A DNA stretch of 64,000 nt from Voacanga thouarsii. Lineage: Eukaryota; Streptophyta; Magnoliopsida; Gentianales; Apocynaceae. A program made the translations under genes and the position numbers. The stretch is from the NCBI GenBank assembly GCA_026120185.1, contig JANUWF010001188.1, positions 2,914,001 through 2,978,000 of the forward strand, read 5' to 3'. Below, piece by piece: positions 1 to 10,210 of the stretch (position 1 is the stretch's first letter; each line of letters opens with the position of its first letter). The notes below the pieces were generated by a model, which worked only from the letters and a program-made list of their open reading frames with translations, was not told the origin of the DNA and searched no databases.

Positions 1-835
1 TAAATATCAAGAATAACAATCAATTAATCAAAATATCAAAGTAACTCTAAAAATTATGAATATCTAAAACAATGTTAAATTACAATAAAACAATTAATAC
101 ATCATTGTTCAAGAAAAGAAAACAAAGTTAAAAGAAAGCACTCATAGATAAGTTTCCTTCTTTTTCCTTCGTAGACCCTCTTGTACAATCCTCCTTGATT
201 TGATGAATTCCTCCTTGATTTTAAGTGATTTGTGTTTTGATCCGTGAATTCATTCTTTAATCTTGTGTTTTCCCTATATTTATAGGCTTTAGAAGTACCT
301 AAATTCGTCCCTCTAGGGTTTCTGGCCGAATAGAAGTAGGAAAGTACTAAAACTCAGGAAATTACCAAAAAAAAAATGCACAAAAATTGATGCACAGCCT
401 TAGTACCAGTGCATAGCTGGCGCCACCTATCCTGCCTAGGGCTGGTGTCGGTTGTGGTCTGTTTCTCCGTCCGTTCACCGATTTTTCTTGATTTTCATGC
501 CAACTCTTCTAGATTGCAGCCGGCGCCGTGTCTGGCCTCTTAGCCAGCGCCAGTTTGATTTTGTTCCGCTCTGTTTTCACCGATTTCTTATCGTCTCAAA
601 ATTCGTGCCAATAGCATGTGGCCGGTGCTGGTTCTCCTGTCCTGGGTGGCGCCTCCTCTATTTTGTTTAGCGACGTTTTTATCTTATTTTACCCCAAAAA
701 TCTGAAATAATGCACAAAATACCTTTCCAAGGGTAAAATCTCAAAAATGAAAGAATATGACCAGTTATTGAATAAAATACCTCACAAAATGGCCTCAAAT
801 AACTAGGAAATATATAACTAATTTAGGCCCTATCA
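1..835 (-). repeat. Tat-type LTR, partial (cut by window edge)
   Basis: Minus-strand LTR whose 5' end (TGATAGGGCC on the minus strand) is at 835 and whose 3' end lies left of the window. It matches, in reverse, the plus-strand LTR at 56919-58466: the same TGATAGGGCC/TAATAGGGCC start, the same GC-rich dyads (GGCGCC-type) at about 400-660, and the same TATA box followed by a purine-rich leader. It is inserted in the integrase region of the Sirevirus copy, whose frame resumes at 837. Its partner LTR or TSD is outside the window, so solo versus complete cannot be told. Confidence 0.75.
277..284 (-). promoter_or_regulatory. TATA box of the Tat-type LTR
   Basis: TATAAATA on the minus strand, preceded by AAAGCC. 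The same AAAGCCTATAAATA context occurs at 57464-57475 in the related LTR. It lies just downstream of the GC-rich dyad cluster, as expected for the core promoter of U3. Confidence 0.55.
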
Positions 836-1460
836 ATATAAGTTCAAGAGGTTTTGATGTTTAAATCATTTTCTTGGGTTTAAAAGAGGTTTTGGTTTAT
901 TTTCCAAACTGGCAAGCATCACACTCCCGATTTTTGTCAAATCTCATTTTGGGCAATTCTTTAACAAGATCCTTTGAGGATAATTTGTTTAGCAAATCAA
1001 TATATACATAACCCAACCTTCAATGCCAAAGGTAGCTATCATCATCATTCACAGAGAGGCATCTAATATTATGAGCCACAAGATCATCAAGATAAAGTAC
1101 AAACACATTTCCAACACGGTTAGCAACAAAAATAGTCTTATTGCTGGAACTATCCATGGAAGATGCAAAAATCTTTTTCAAAAATAACATTGCACCCATT
1201 ATCACATAGTTGGCTAATGCTAAGCAAATTATACTTTAATTCATCAATTAATAGCACTTGTTTGATGATGGTAGAGGATCCCTTACCAATATTACGTATC
1301 CTAAGAATATTTGCTTTCTTTTTGTCTCCAAGTATAACAAACCCATTGCTTGTGACTTGAATGTTTTCCAGTAGTCCGGCATTTCTAGTCATGTGCCTCG
1401 AGCATCCACTGTCCAAAAACCATTTTGTATAGCTCATATTGTCTAATAAATGTTCCTATA
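836..1460 (-). pseudogene. Sirevirus copy 1: protease / pre-integrase / start of integrase (broken)
   Basis: Part of a Ty1/copia pol polyprotein. On the minus strand, 1437-1150 encodes the protease-like stretch with the intact LDSGCSRHMT motif, followed by GDKKK and the LLSISQLCD block. From about 1060 to 837 the GAG-pre-integrase domain follows, with an LWH-type start and a CDACQFGK zinc half-site. The next residues (PKKMI, KPLELI) match the plus-strand copy at 52500-52555, and the frame is then cut by the LTR at 835. Stops replace residues between these blocks, so it is not translatable as one protein. Catalytic integrase, RT and RNase H are missing here, truncated by the LTR or beyond the window. 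Confidence 0.75.
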
Positions 1461-1659
1461 CATAGGATGGAAGAGTGATGTTTGTTACCCATACCTTCTT
1501 GGGTCCACGGGAGTTAGTGATAGTTCCTTTTACCTTCCAAATTATTTTTGTACGAAATTCTACTTTCTTCCTAATATGATACTTAGCGGCTTTTTGTCTA
1601 GATTTTCCACAATGTGCAACAATTATGTGCCACGTATAAAGTGCTAGCCTTAACAAATT

Positions 1660-3228
1660 ATGGTCTATGATTTTCAGCTTTCATTTTGAGTGTATATCCA
1701 AAACCACTTCGGTTTCTTACTATGTGTTGTGTACTAAGTAATTTTCCTAAGTTGTTTTTTGCCATTTGTGAATTTTTCAATGCATGTGGTGACGTCATCA
1801 ATTCTAATTTTCATATCATTAAAATTGATTACCATAATTTCAAGTGAAAGTACTTTGACACATAAACATTTATTTTTCGGAGATATACAATGCAAAATGG
1901 TTAGGACAATATCATTTTCCATATTTGAGCATATAACAAAATCAAGTAAAACACTATTTTTATTTAACAGCTTTCCATTCTCATCTATCAAGGTATCACT
2001 TTTCACCTTCATATCCTTGTTCGCTTCTAGATAGCTTTTTAAGCTCATGAAGCATGTCGAAAAGTAGCTCATTTTGGTCATCAAGGTTTTCATAATAAGA
2101 ATCATGCCATTTGGAGTAGTGGGATTTACCTTATTCTCCATGGCCATAAAGTAAATGTTTGTGTTTTCATTTTTAGATTCACAGCTTTCTTCAGTCTCGA
2201 TTCAACTTAATCCTAAGTTCCAATCAACCCTTTCCTTTTTTCATCTTTGTGTCTTTCTTTTTCTTCTTAAATTGCTTAGCCTCCTTTTCTTTCGCTACTG
2301 GACAGTCAGTGATGAAGTGCTTTGGGCTTTTGCTTTCAAAACATTAAGGCTTGAAAGAAGGAGTTTGTTCCTTCTTTTTGACAAGCTTCTAACCTTTTTT
2401 GAAATGGCCTTTTCTAAACATTTTTCTAAACTTTCTGGCAGCACATAGCCAACTCTTCTATATGCAAATCAGTACCATTGTCGCTGTCAGTTTGATCACT
2501 GTTAGCTTCTTCATCAGCTGCCTTTAAGGCAGTTCCTCATTTCCCTTTATCATCATCATAATGCTCTTGAAACCTTTTGAGTTTCATTCCAAGAGTCAAG
2601 AGAGAACCGATTATCTCTTCAATAGGTAAGCTATTTAAGTTTTTAGATTTTTCCGCAGCTAAGGTTTTTGGTTGCCAACTTTTTGGCAAGACATCAAGCA
2701 ATTTTCTATTTTGCTCACTGAGGGAATAAACTTTCCTATATGTTTTTTGTCCATTCATGATATTTTTGAATTGGGTGAACATATCAGTGATGTTTCACTT
2801 GGTTTCATAGAGAATATTTTATAGTCTCGAACTAAAAGTCCCAACTTTGATTCCTTTACTTGATTAGTCCCCTCATGGGTGTCTTCAAGTAATTTTCAAA
2901 TGTTATGCGCAGAATCACAACCACTCACTCTGTTGTATTCATTGGCATTAAGAGCACAACATAGAGTGTTTATCTCCAGATAGTTTAAAGTCATTTTAGT
3001 AATATCATCATTGTTGTATTCGTCACATTCTTTAGGCACTGTTTTGCCTTCAACTACTTTAGTTGGGACAAATGGTCCCTTTTCAATCAGATTCCATAGC
3101 TCAAAATTTATTGAGAAAACATATATTTTCATTCTATTTTTTCAGAATATGTAGTTGCTTCCATTGAATAGAGGAGGTCTATTTGTTGAAGACCCTTTGA
3201 TGTAAGGTAGAGAAGATGTGTTTACCAC
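1660..3228 (-). pseudogene. Sirevirus copy 1: gag (broken)
   Basis: Capsid protein of a Sirevirus-type copia. Minus-strand pieces read in order as: the N-terminal PPLFNGSNY block (about 3180-3150), FELWNLIEKGPFVP (about 3090-3060), the CCALNANEYNRVSGCDSAHN block (about 2960-2900), the NIMNGQKTYRKVYSL block (about 2780-2700), an acidic linker, and a long coiled-coil-like C-terminus (2147-1734). The order and wording match the plus-strand copy (17694-17958 plus 50415-51660). The initiator appears lost: the position equal to ATG at 17694 reads GTG here. Several frameshifts and stops separate the pieces. The long charged C-terminal extension is usual for Sirevirus gag. Confidence 0.75.
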
Positions 3229-3276
3229 CTGGATCTTTGCTACAAGGCTGTTAAATCAAAGATAGTGTAGACTAAT

Positions 3277-3288
3277 GCTCTGATACCA
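3277..3288 (-). other. Primer binding site (initiator tRNA-Met type)
   Basis: TGGTATCAGAGC on the minus strand, complementary to the 3' end of plant initiator tRNA-Met, two bases from the LTR end at 3291. It fixes the orientation of Sirevirus copy 1. Confidence 0.85.
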
Positions 3289-3290
3289 AT

Positions 3291-4579
3291 TGATAAACTT
3301 TAGTGGGGATGAATAAGGTTTATGATAAACAAATGCAAATTAAAAATTTTGATGACTTTTGAGAAATATGAACTGAATGGCAAACTAGCTTCAAGAAAGT
3401 ATGAATCTTTTAAATCAGTACAAAATAGAGAGAAAATGGTATAAAATAAAGATGGGTAGTTGAGCTAACACAGATTAATTTACTACCGAATGCAAGAATG
3501 TTAAATGAGCTACTGATTTTAGTGAAAAGGATACAGTATATAAGATTTGAAGTCTAGAGAAAATGCAGTGAAGAATTTTAGGCACACAGCACAAGAAAAG
3601 ACTTAAGGATTTATAGTGATTCAATCCTTAAATGATCTACATCCACTACCTTAAGTTCTCACTTAACGATTACCACACCACTCACTAAAAGCTTTTCCCA
3701 AATCAATGGTGGTAGGTAACGCCAATCTTATGTAAAAGGATCACCACTCTTGGTTTTATACCCAACCTCTTTAAACACAACAATTAAGGCTCACCCCAAC
3801 TAGGTTTTACCTCTTTAACCTTGATACATAATAGATTTAAGAGAAAGTACAGAGATAACTCACAAATTGAGCAGAATATGAAGAACTAAGCACCAAAACC
3901 TTTTACCTTTAGAAAAATTTTATTTCACTTTGAAGCACAAATAAAAAAAAAAGAGATTTTTGTATTCTAAAGTGTACGAATGTTTTTAAAAAGGTAGCAC
4001 AAAATTTTGCCTCAAAATCGAGTTTTAAAGACTTTTATATGAGCCAAATCCAAAGTCCCAACATCTAGTTTCTTTCTGTCGGGATTTCTAGGATTTTAGA
4101 TTCACAAAGTGGAAGGATGTCCGTCCAAAACGGCACTTTTTGCAAAGGGATATATTTGTAAAATGCTACATATCATTGGATGATGTTTTGGATTCAGAGG
4201 TCCATCCAAAACTATTTCATTTAAAAGCTCAGATTTAGAAATAGCCTTTTATTTTGGAATCATTTTTACGTGCTTCATGGTAAAACAAACTGATCATAAG
4301 GTAAAGAGATATAGAAATTTACAATTAATACCTTAACAACGATTCCTAGTCTCTAGTTCTTTCACTAAGGCTTCACAGTATATAAGCTCTTAAGTTGAAG
4401 TTATACTTAATCAATCACTCCATTAGGTTCCATTTGCTTAAGAGCTGCTTAGCAATCTTATTTACATACCTTGAAAGAACTGAGGTCCAACATGTCATAT
4501 CACATATAAATTACATAAGTTAGTCTACATCAATATTCGTCATAAATCAAAACACATGAGAATGCTCTTCGGGCTAACA
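3291..4579 (-). repeat. 5' LTR of Sirevirus copy 1
   Basis: A 1289-base LTR. On the minus strand it begins TGTTAGCCCGAAGAGC at 4579 and ends GTTTATCA at 3291, immediately before the primer site, with TG...CA termini. It aligns with the plus-strand LTR at 16307-17631 (TGTTAGCCCTAATAGC start). A TATA box is at 4032-4039. Upstream of it are repeated GGATG/CATCC and TTTTGGA/TCCAAAA dyads, resembling the palindromic U3 repeats known for Sireviruses. The LTR is inserted in a Tat-type LTR fragment that resumes at 4580. Confidence 0.8.
4032..4039 (-). promoter_or_regulatory. TATA box of Sirevirus LTR, copy 1
   Basis: TATAAAAG on the minus strand, at the same place in the LTR as 16856-16863 in the other copy. 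In both it is followed by an AAAACTCGATTTTGA block about 10 bases downstream. Confidence 0.6.
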
Positions 4580-4960
4580 AAATAATTAGTTGATCAAAAG
4601 ACTAAATTAACTCAAGAAATCATAAATCTCAAAAATAATGTCACATTACAATGAAAACATTAATTACATCATCATTTTAGAAAAAGAAAACAAAGGTTAA
4701 AAAAAAAACTCATAGACAAGCCCTTCTTTTTTTCCTTGAGAATCTTCTTGAATAATGCTCCTTGAATAATGAATCTCCTCTTTTTTGAGTGATTAGCACT
4801 TTGATCCTTGAATTCACTCATTTCTCATGTGTTTTTCTTGTCTTTTATAAGCTCATTTGATGCCAAAATTCATAGCTTGAGGAGTCTTGGCTGAGTAGGA
4901 TTCAGAAAATACCAAAATCCTTTGGAAGATACTAAATTTGTAGAAAGAAATGAGTCTGAG
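4580..4960 (-). repeat. Tat-type LTR fragment
   Basis: Resembles, in the same minus orientation, the middle of the LTR at 8601-10197 (compare 9400-9720). Shared blocks are the ATCATAAAT..AATAATGT stretch, the AAACAAAG-AGAAA stretch, the CTCTTGAATAAT..CCTTGA block and a TATA-like TTTTATAAGC near 4843. The fragment was split by the Sirevirus LTR ending at 4579. It stops near a T-run at 4963-4978, beyond which sequence runs in the opposite orientation, so this is an inverted junction. Confidence 0.6.
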
Positions 4961-4984
4961 TTGAATTTTTTTTTTTTTTATCTT

Positions 4985-5558
4985 TGAAGATAGAAAAACA
5001 CTTACTACTTAATTATGGAGGCCAATACAAATAGTGAAGAGAAATTCACTTTCTTGAGGATATTAATTCCCAAAAGTAAACAAAAGAAATAAATTTGTTG
5101 AGAAAAAAATTATGAATGATGACTATAAGTAGGCTAATATGGTACATGAAGAGAAATCCATTCACTTTAGGCTATCAATTCTCTAAGTCATTGAAAAAAA
5201 TTTTGAGAGGAAAAAAGAGTGGAGTGGTTTCCTTAAATCATGATTTGAGTTGTGCAATTTTTGAATTTACAATGCTTGAGTTGGTAGACATCTTAACTTG
5301 TATGATTCATATTATCTACGTTTTTACTTGAAGGGTGAAATAATTTTCTTAGACTAAAGTATAAGCTTGATTAATTTAACTTCGAGGGCCTTGGTATGTC
5401 TAATCTAGTACTTAAATTTGTGAATGTTTTCAAAGAGTTGAAAGAATGGCAAGGTCATGTCTAAAGTTTGAAAAGGAATTGTAAATGTTGTCGTGTTTTT
5501 TCTTTGTTTTAAAAGTACTTTACTTGAGGATAAGCAACGATTCAAGTGTGGGGGAATG
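4985..5558 (+). repeat. Tat-type 3' untranslated region with paired modules and polypurine tract
   Basis: Non-coding 3' internal end of a Tat-type element. It holds two copies of a module (about 5008-5075 and 5130-5195) with the order GGC(C/T)AATA, GAAGAGAAAT(T/C)CA, CTT..GAGG or GGCTATCAATTC. The same module occurs twice in reverse at 10600-10790. The region ends with the TTGAGGATAAGC block and the purine tract AGTGTGGGGGAATG (5545-5558), which primes plus-strand synthesis just before the LTR at 5559. I see no convincing coding sequence; the 71-codon frame at 5116-5331 overlaps the module and has no recognisable homology. Confidence 0.6.
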
Positions 5559-6447
5559 TGATAAGGGCTAAATTCATCAATAATTTTCTAGTTATTTAAA
5601 GATGTTTTATGATACATTTGGTGCAATAACAAGTCATATTCCTTCATATTTGATATTTTACCCATAAAAAGGTATTTTGGTATTTTATTGTAGAAAGAGG
5701 GAGAAAAAGACGAAAAATTGTCGTCGAGCAATACAACCGGCACTGACCGAATGCTGGAACAAGGGAAATTTTGGAAAAAAAATAGAGCACGTCGGGCACC
5801 AGTGCACGGCTTGCACTGGCCGTGCCTAGCACAACCGGCGTGGGCTCTACTCTGCTCCAAGGCAGTGATTTTTCCTGTTTTGCGCAGATTTGGGAATTTT
5901 CTAAGAGTTTTGGTATTTTTTTTAACTTGTACTCAGCCTAGAACTCTTAAGGAATGAATTTTGGCATCTTAAGAGCCTATTTAAGCAAGGAAAACACAAG
6001 GAAAATATATGAATCTAAGGATCAAAGCTGCCAATCAATCACAAAAAGAGGAGATTCATCAATCAATGGGTATTATTCAAGAAAGTTTTCAAAGAGAAGA
6101 AGAAGGGCTTGTCTGTGAGTTCTTTCTTTTACCTTTGTTTTCTCTTTCAAGAATAATGATGTAATTAATATTTTTATTGTAATTTGATAGTATTTTAGGA
6201 TTTATGATTTTTGGGTTAATTTAGCTATTTGATCAATTTTCTATCATTCTTGGTATTTGATTACTCGTGATTATAGAGGAATTAATGAATTTAGATTTGC
6301 TTCTAATTGACTTGGGCAACGATGTTAGAAGTTAATTTAAGTTCACTAATTTCATATTTGTTATCTCTTAATGGACTTGGGAAACGAAGTTAAGACAAAG
6401 AACCAAGGTAATCAAAGATTAATTAATTTCACATAGAGCATAGTATT
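5559..6447 (+). repeat. Tat-type LTR, 5' portion
   Basis: Starts TGATAAGGGCTAAATTC directly after the purine tract and carries the usual order: an AGTTATTT..TGTTTTATGATAC block, promoter-proximal GC-rich repeats (5790-5850), a TATA-like TATTTAAGC near 5978, a purine-rich leader and an ATGATGTAATTAATATT block. It is interrupted at 6447 by the start of another LTR. The missing 3' part is not obvious downstream. Confidence 0.65.
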
Positions 6448-7971
6448 TGATAGGGACTAAAATCACCATTATTTTCCTAGTTATTTGAGGTTGTTTTATG
6501 ATACTTTTGTTATAACAACTTGGCATATTCCTTCCTATTTGACATTTTACTTGTAAAAAGTATTTTTGGCAAATATTTGCATATTTCAGTAGAAATAGAG
6601 TAGAAAGTGAACAATTTCAGAATGTACTTGGCACCAGGTCCAGCCAATAGACCAGGTGCTTGGTCCATTCTGGTCCAACAGAGAAATAGAGCCAACTTTC
6701 AAAGGAAAACCAGAACTGACCTGGCGCCAAGTCTGGCAAGTGTACTTGGCATTGGGTCCATTTTGTCTGACGATGAGAACAAACCAAAAATAGAGCAAAA
6801 ATAAGGGAAGAACATAGTGCACCTGGCACCAGATGGGTCGAAGGTACCTAGCGCCAGTTATGCTTTGTAAGGCAAATATTCTATGCACGAAATTTGGAAT
6901 TTTCCAATGATTTTGGTTTTTTCCAAATCCTACTAGACCAAGAATTCCTAAGCTAGGAATTTTGCATCCAAGAGGCCTATAAAAGCACAAGAAACACAAG
7001 AGCAAGGTGTGATTTGAAGGATCCAAGCTAGCAAATCAATCACCACTCAATGGAGTATTGATCAAAGAAGGTTTTCAAGAGAAGAAGAAGGGCTTATTTC
7101 ATCTTTCATCATTTGTTTACTTTTCTTTAGCAATGATGTGTTTAATGTTTTGATTATAATTGGATATTATTTTGGAAATTATGATTTTGAGTTAATTGGA
7201 ATTTTTTTTATCAATCTATTGTTATCTTTGGTATTTGCTTACTTGTTATCATTGGTTATTGATGTGAGTTCTTCTAATTGACTTCGACAAAATGATGTTA
7301 GAAGTTCATTGCATTGATTTCATATTTGTTAGATCTTAATGGACTTGGAAAACGATGTTAGGATTATAGGACTAATTGATCAAAGATTAAGTTGATTTTG
7401 CCGTGACAAATGGTCATTAGCTAATTTCATGTTTTTAAAGAATTAAGATTCATGCATATTTTGGTTATGATGGCTTGATTGACAAATCTGCTAATTGAAT
7501 CAAAATATAATGATAAGTTTAATGCATGTTTTAGTTATGTTTGCTTGGTTGACAAATCTGTTAATATGAATCAAAATATAGTGATTCCATAAATTGACCA
7601 ACGAAGTGGAATTTATCTTTATATTCCTTTATGATGCCAAGACAACAATTAGTTGTGATGAATGCTAAATGATTCAATCTTGTGTTTTCAAAATAATTGT
7701 CTAGTTACATGAAATTACATCTTTGAGTTATATCTATTTTTACCTTTATTTATTTTTTTATTCTCTTCTTCTTTTATTAGCTAAACAATAAAGATTTGAG
7801 TAAAGTAAGGTGGGAGCTGATGTTCTTGTGAATTCGATACTTGCTATTTCCTATACTAGACAATGGGTCTACTTGCCCATATGTGTGGTTTTAGTGGTTG
7901 GCATTTTAATTAAAACTTAATTAATTGTGTAATTTGTTGGTAATATTTTCTATACTAAAAAACATGCATTA
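6448..7971 (+). repeat. Tat-type LTR, full length
   Basis: Begins TGATAGGGACTAAAATC at 6448 and ends ACATGCATTA at 7971, with the final CA decayed to TA, followed by a decayed primer site. It is about 1.5 kb and resembles the reverse LTR at 8601-10197 over its 5' two thirds, but has a different 3' end. Promoter-proximal repeats of the TTGGCACCAGG / TGGCGCCA kind lie at 6626-6860, followed by the TATA box at 6978. Confidence 0.7.
6978..6985 (+). promoter_or_regulatory. TATA box of Tat-type LTR
   Basis: TATAAAAG in the context AGAGGCCTATAAAAGC. The same element appears in reverse near 9659-9671 and in variants near 283, 5978 and 57468, always just downstream of the GC-rich repeat cluster. Confidence 0.6.
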
Positions 7972-7977
7972 AGTTTT

Positions 7978-7993
7978 TGGTCCATTGTTGTGG
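7978..7993 (+). other. Decayed primer binding site (tRNA-Asp type)
   Basis: TGGTCCATTGTTGTGG follows the LTR end by a few bases, where Tat/Athila elements carry TGGCGCCGTTGCCGGGG. Most differences look like C-to-T or CG decay. A better-preserved copy lies at 8575-8591. Confidence 0.5.
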
Positions 7994-8190
7994 ATGGGCA
8001 CTATTGGAAATACTCAAATTTTGTTGATTTAGCCTTTGTTGTATTTGTATATATCACTAACTTTTGTGTTTAGGTAATTTGTGAATATTTTAAATTTGTG
8101 TATTTTTATTTTCTTTTATTTTCTATTTATTTATTTTCTTTTCGATTTGATTTTTTGTTTTTCTTTCAGTGTAAGGTTCAAACCATCATC

Positions 8191-8469
8191 ATGAACAATT
8201 ATTCATGGGCATAATATCAAAGGAGCTACAATGATGATAGATTGGCAAGGTTACTAGCTCGGATTAATGCTTTTTGTAAGACGTCACTTGAAGCTTCAAT
8301 CCAATCCTTTGTTGCCAACATAACCACATCCCTTAGGTGGCATGAAGAAGCATCCCAACGAATGAGCTCTATAAGAACACAACTAGCCAAATTAGTTGAA
8401 AATGCCATATATGTCTATACACTCAAACAAGAGAATCCCTAAGGAGGGGAGAAAGGATATGAGGAACAA
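8191..8469 (+). pseudogene. Small conserved frame in gag position, Tat-type element (broken)
   Basis: Begins ATG at 8191 after a T-rich leader. It reads MNNYSWA, a stop, then SYNDDRLARLLARINAF, TSLEA, SFVAN, WHEEASQ and TQLAKLVEN. The minus-strand frame at 12490-12744 has the same layout (M.NY.W..Q.SY.DDRL..L.A.IN.F..TSLEA...SFV.N....WHEEASQ...TQLAK), so it was once coding in both. The last shared bases (ATGAGGAACAATTGCCTG, 8459-8476) correspond to the start of the next frame in the other element (12477), after which this copy jumps into LTR sequence. I do not recognise the protein; its position suggests a reduced gag-like product. No pol follows. Confidence 0.55.
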
Positions 8470-8568
8470 TTGCCTGTACGTGTGGTTTTAGTGGTTTGCA
8501 TTTTAATTAAAGCTTGATTAATTGTATAATTTGATGGTAATATGTTCTACACTAAAAAACATGCATCA
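8470..8568 (+). repeat. Terminal 100 bases of a second Tat-type LTR
   Basis: Repeats 7886-7971 (GTGTGGTTTTAGTGG.., ACTAAAAAACATGCAT) and ends ATGCATCA at 8568. It is joined directly to the truncated internal region, with a primer site after it. Confidence 0.65.
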
Positions 8569-8574
8569 AGTTTT

Positions 8575-8591
8575 TGGCACTGTTGCCGGGG
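8575..8591 (+). other. Primer binding site (tRNA-Asp type)
   Basis: TGGCACTGTTGCCGGGG, two mismatches from the Tat/Athila site TGGCGCCGTTGCCGGGG. An LTR end followed by a primer site here means that a second internal region once followed; only about 9 bases remain before the reverse LTR at 8601. Confidence 0.7.
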
Positions 8592-8600
8592 TAAAAAACT

Positions 8601-10197
8601 TGATACCTAAATTTTGGGTGTATAAAAATCATCAAATTTAAATCCATCCCTTAGTCAAGTTTTAATTAAAATAATAATCCTAATATATACATATGAGAAA
8701 GTATACTCATCGCAAGCATAGCATAGGGAATTAATGAGTATCGATCCTCAAAGGAACAAGTACACACTAATCACTTTTCATTCATTATTTAACCGACCCA
8801 ATAAAGTAATAAAATAAGAAAAAGAAAAATAAAGAAATATATATAACTCAAGGATATAGGAATATGCAATTTAGCCAATTATCCTAGAAAACATGACAAT
8901 GAACCAACTAGCAATTCTCTTAAGTAATTATCATCTTAGCATTATGAAGGAATGTAAAGTAAAATTCAATCGTTTGTCAAGTCATAAATCTACTTAAGTA
9001 AATTCCACTTCGTTTGTCAATCCATGGAATCCTATATTTTGATTAATATTAAAAGATTTGTCAATCAAGCTAACATAATGAAAACATGCATTAAGCTCAT
9101 CATTATATTTTGATTCAATTAGCAAATTTGTCAATCAAGCCATCCTAACCAAAATATACATGAATCTCAATTCCTTAAAAACATAAAATTAACTAATGAC
9201 CCTATGTCAAGGTGAAATCAATTAACCTTTGATCACTTAATTCTAAAATCATACCTTCATTGTTCAAATCTATTAAGATTTAACAAATGCGAAATCAATG
9301 CAATGAAACTCCTAACATCATTTTGTCTAAGTCAATTAGAAGAACTCGCATCATTAACCAATAATAGCAAGTAATCAAACACCAAAGATGATAAAGAATT
9401 GATCAAATAATTAAATTAACACAAAATCATAAATTCCAAAATAATGTTAAATTACAATAAAAATATTGAACACATCATTGTTAAAGGAAATGAAAACAAA
9501 GATAAAAGAAAGAGATAAGCCTCTTTCTTCAATATTGAAGACTCTCTTGAATAATCCTCCTTGATTTGGCGAACTCCTTCTTCAATGAGTGATTTGGAAT
9601 TTTTCTTTTGAATCCATCTTTCTCTATGTATATCTCCCTTCTCTTGTGTTTTCTTGTTCTTTTATAGGCCTCTTGGATGCTAAATTCATTGCTTAGGAAG
9701 TCTTGGCCTAGTAAGATTCTAAAAATACCAAAATTATTTGAAAATTCCTAATTTTATGCACAGAATATTCGTCTTCCAGAGCGTACATGGCACCGGGTAC
9801 CTTCGACCCACCGGCACCAGGTGCACTTTGTTCTTTTCTTGTTTTTGCACTTTTTTTGGTCTATTCTCATTGGCAGACAAAATGGACTCGGTGTCAAGTA
9901 CACTTGCTAGACCTGGTGCTAGGTTTGTTATGCTTTTGTGCTGAAAGTTTGCTTGAATCCCTTTGTTAGACCAAAATGAACCCGGCGCTTGGTCCCTTGG
10001 CTGGCCTAGTGCCAAGTACATTCTAGAATGGTTCACTTTTTGCTCGATTTTAACTCAAATCTGCACAAATTTGCCAAAAATACTTTTTACAAGAAAAATG
10101 TCAAATTGGAAGGAATATGCCTAGTTATTACAGCAAAAGTATCTTAAAACAACCTCAAATAACTAGGAAAATAATAGTGATTTTAATCCCTATAACA
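8601..10197 (-). repeat. 3' LTR of minus-strand, pol-less Tat-type element
   Basis: On the minus strand it runs from TGTTATAGGGATT at 10197 to AGGTATCA at 8601, about 1.6 kb, directly after the purine tract at 10198-10210. It contains promoter-proximal GGCACC/GGTGCC repeats (9780-10020), a TATA box in reverse near 9660, a purine-rich leader, and a 3' part with ATACACCCAAA shared with the plus-strand fragment ending at 13356. Confidence 0.75.
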
Positions 10198-10210
10198 TAC
10201 CCCCACACTT
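10198..10210 (-). other. Polypurine tract
   Basis: Reads AGTGTGGGGGTA on the minus strand, preceded by CTTGAGGAGAAGC, immediately upstream of the LTR start at 10197. It is the plus-strand primer of the minus-strand element. Confidence 0.75.

Noticed and set aside
6586..7026. A 146-codon minus-strand frame, and 5718-5957 on the plus strand
   Set aside because: Both lie within Tat-type LTR promoter regions, are composed of the GC-rich dyad repeats, and have no counterpart frame in related LTRs.
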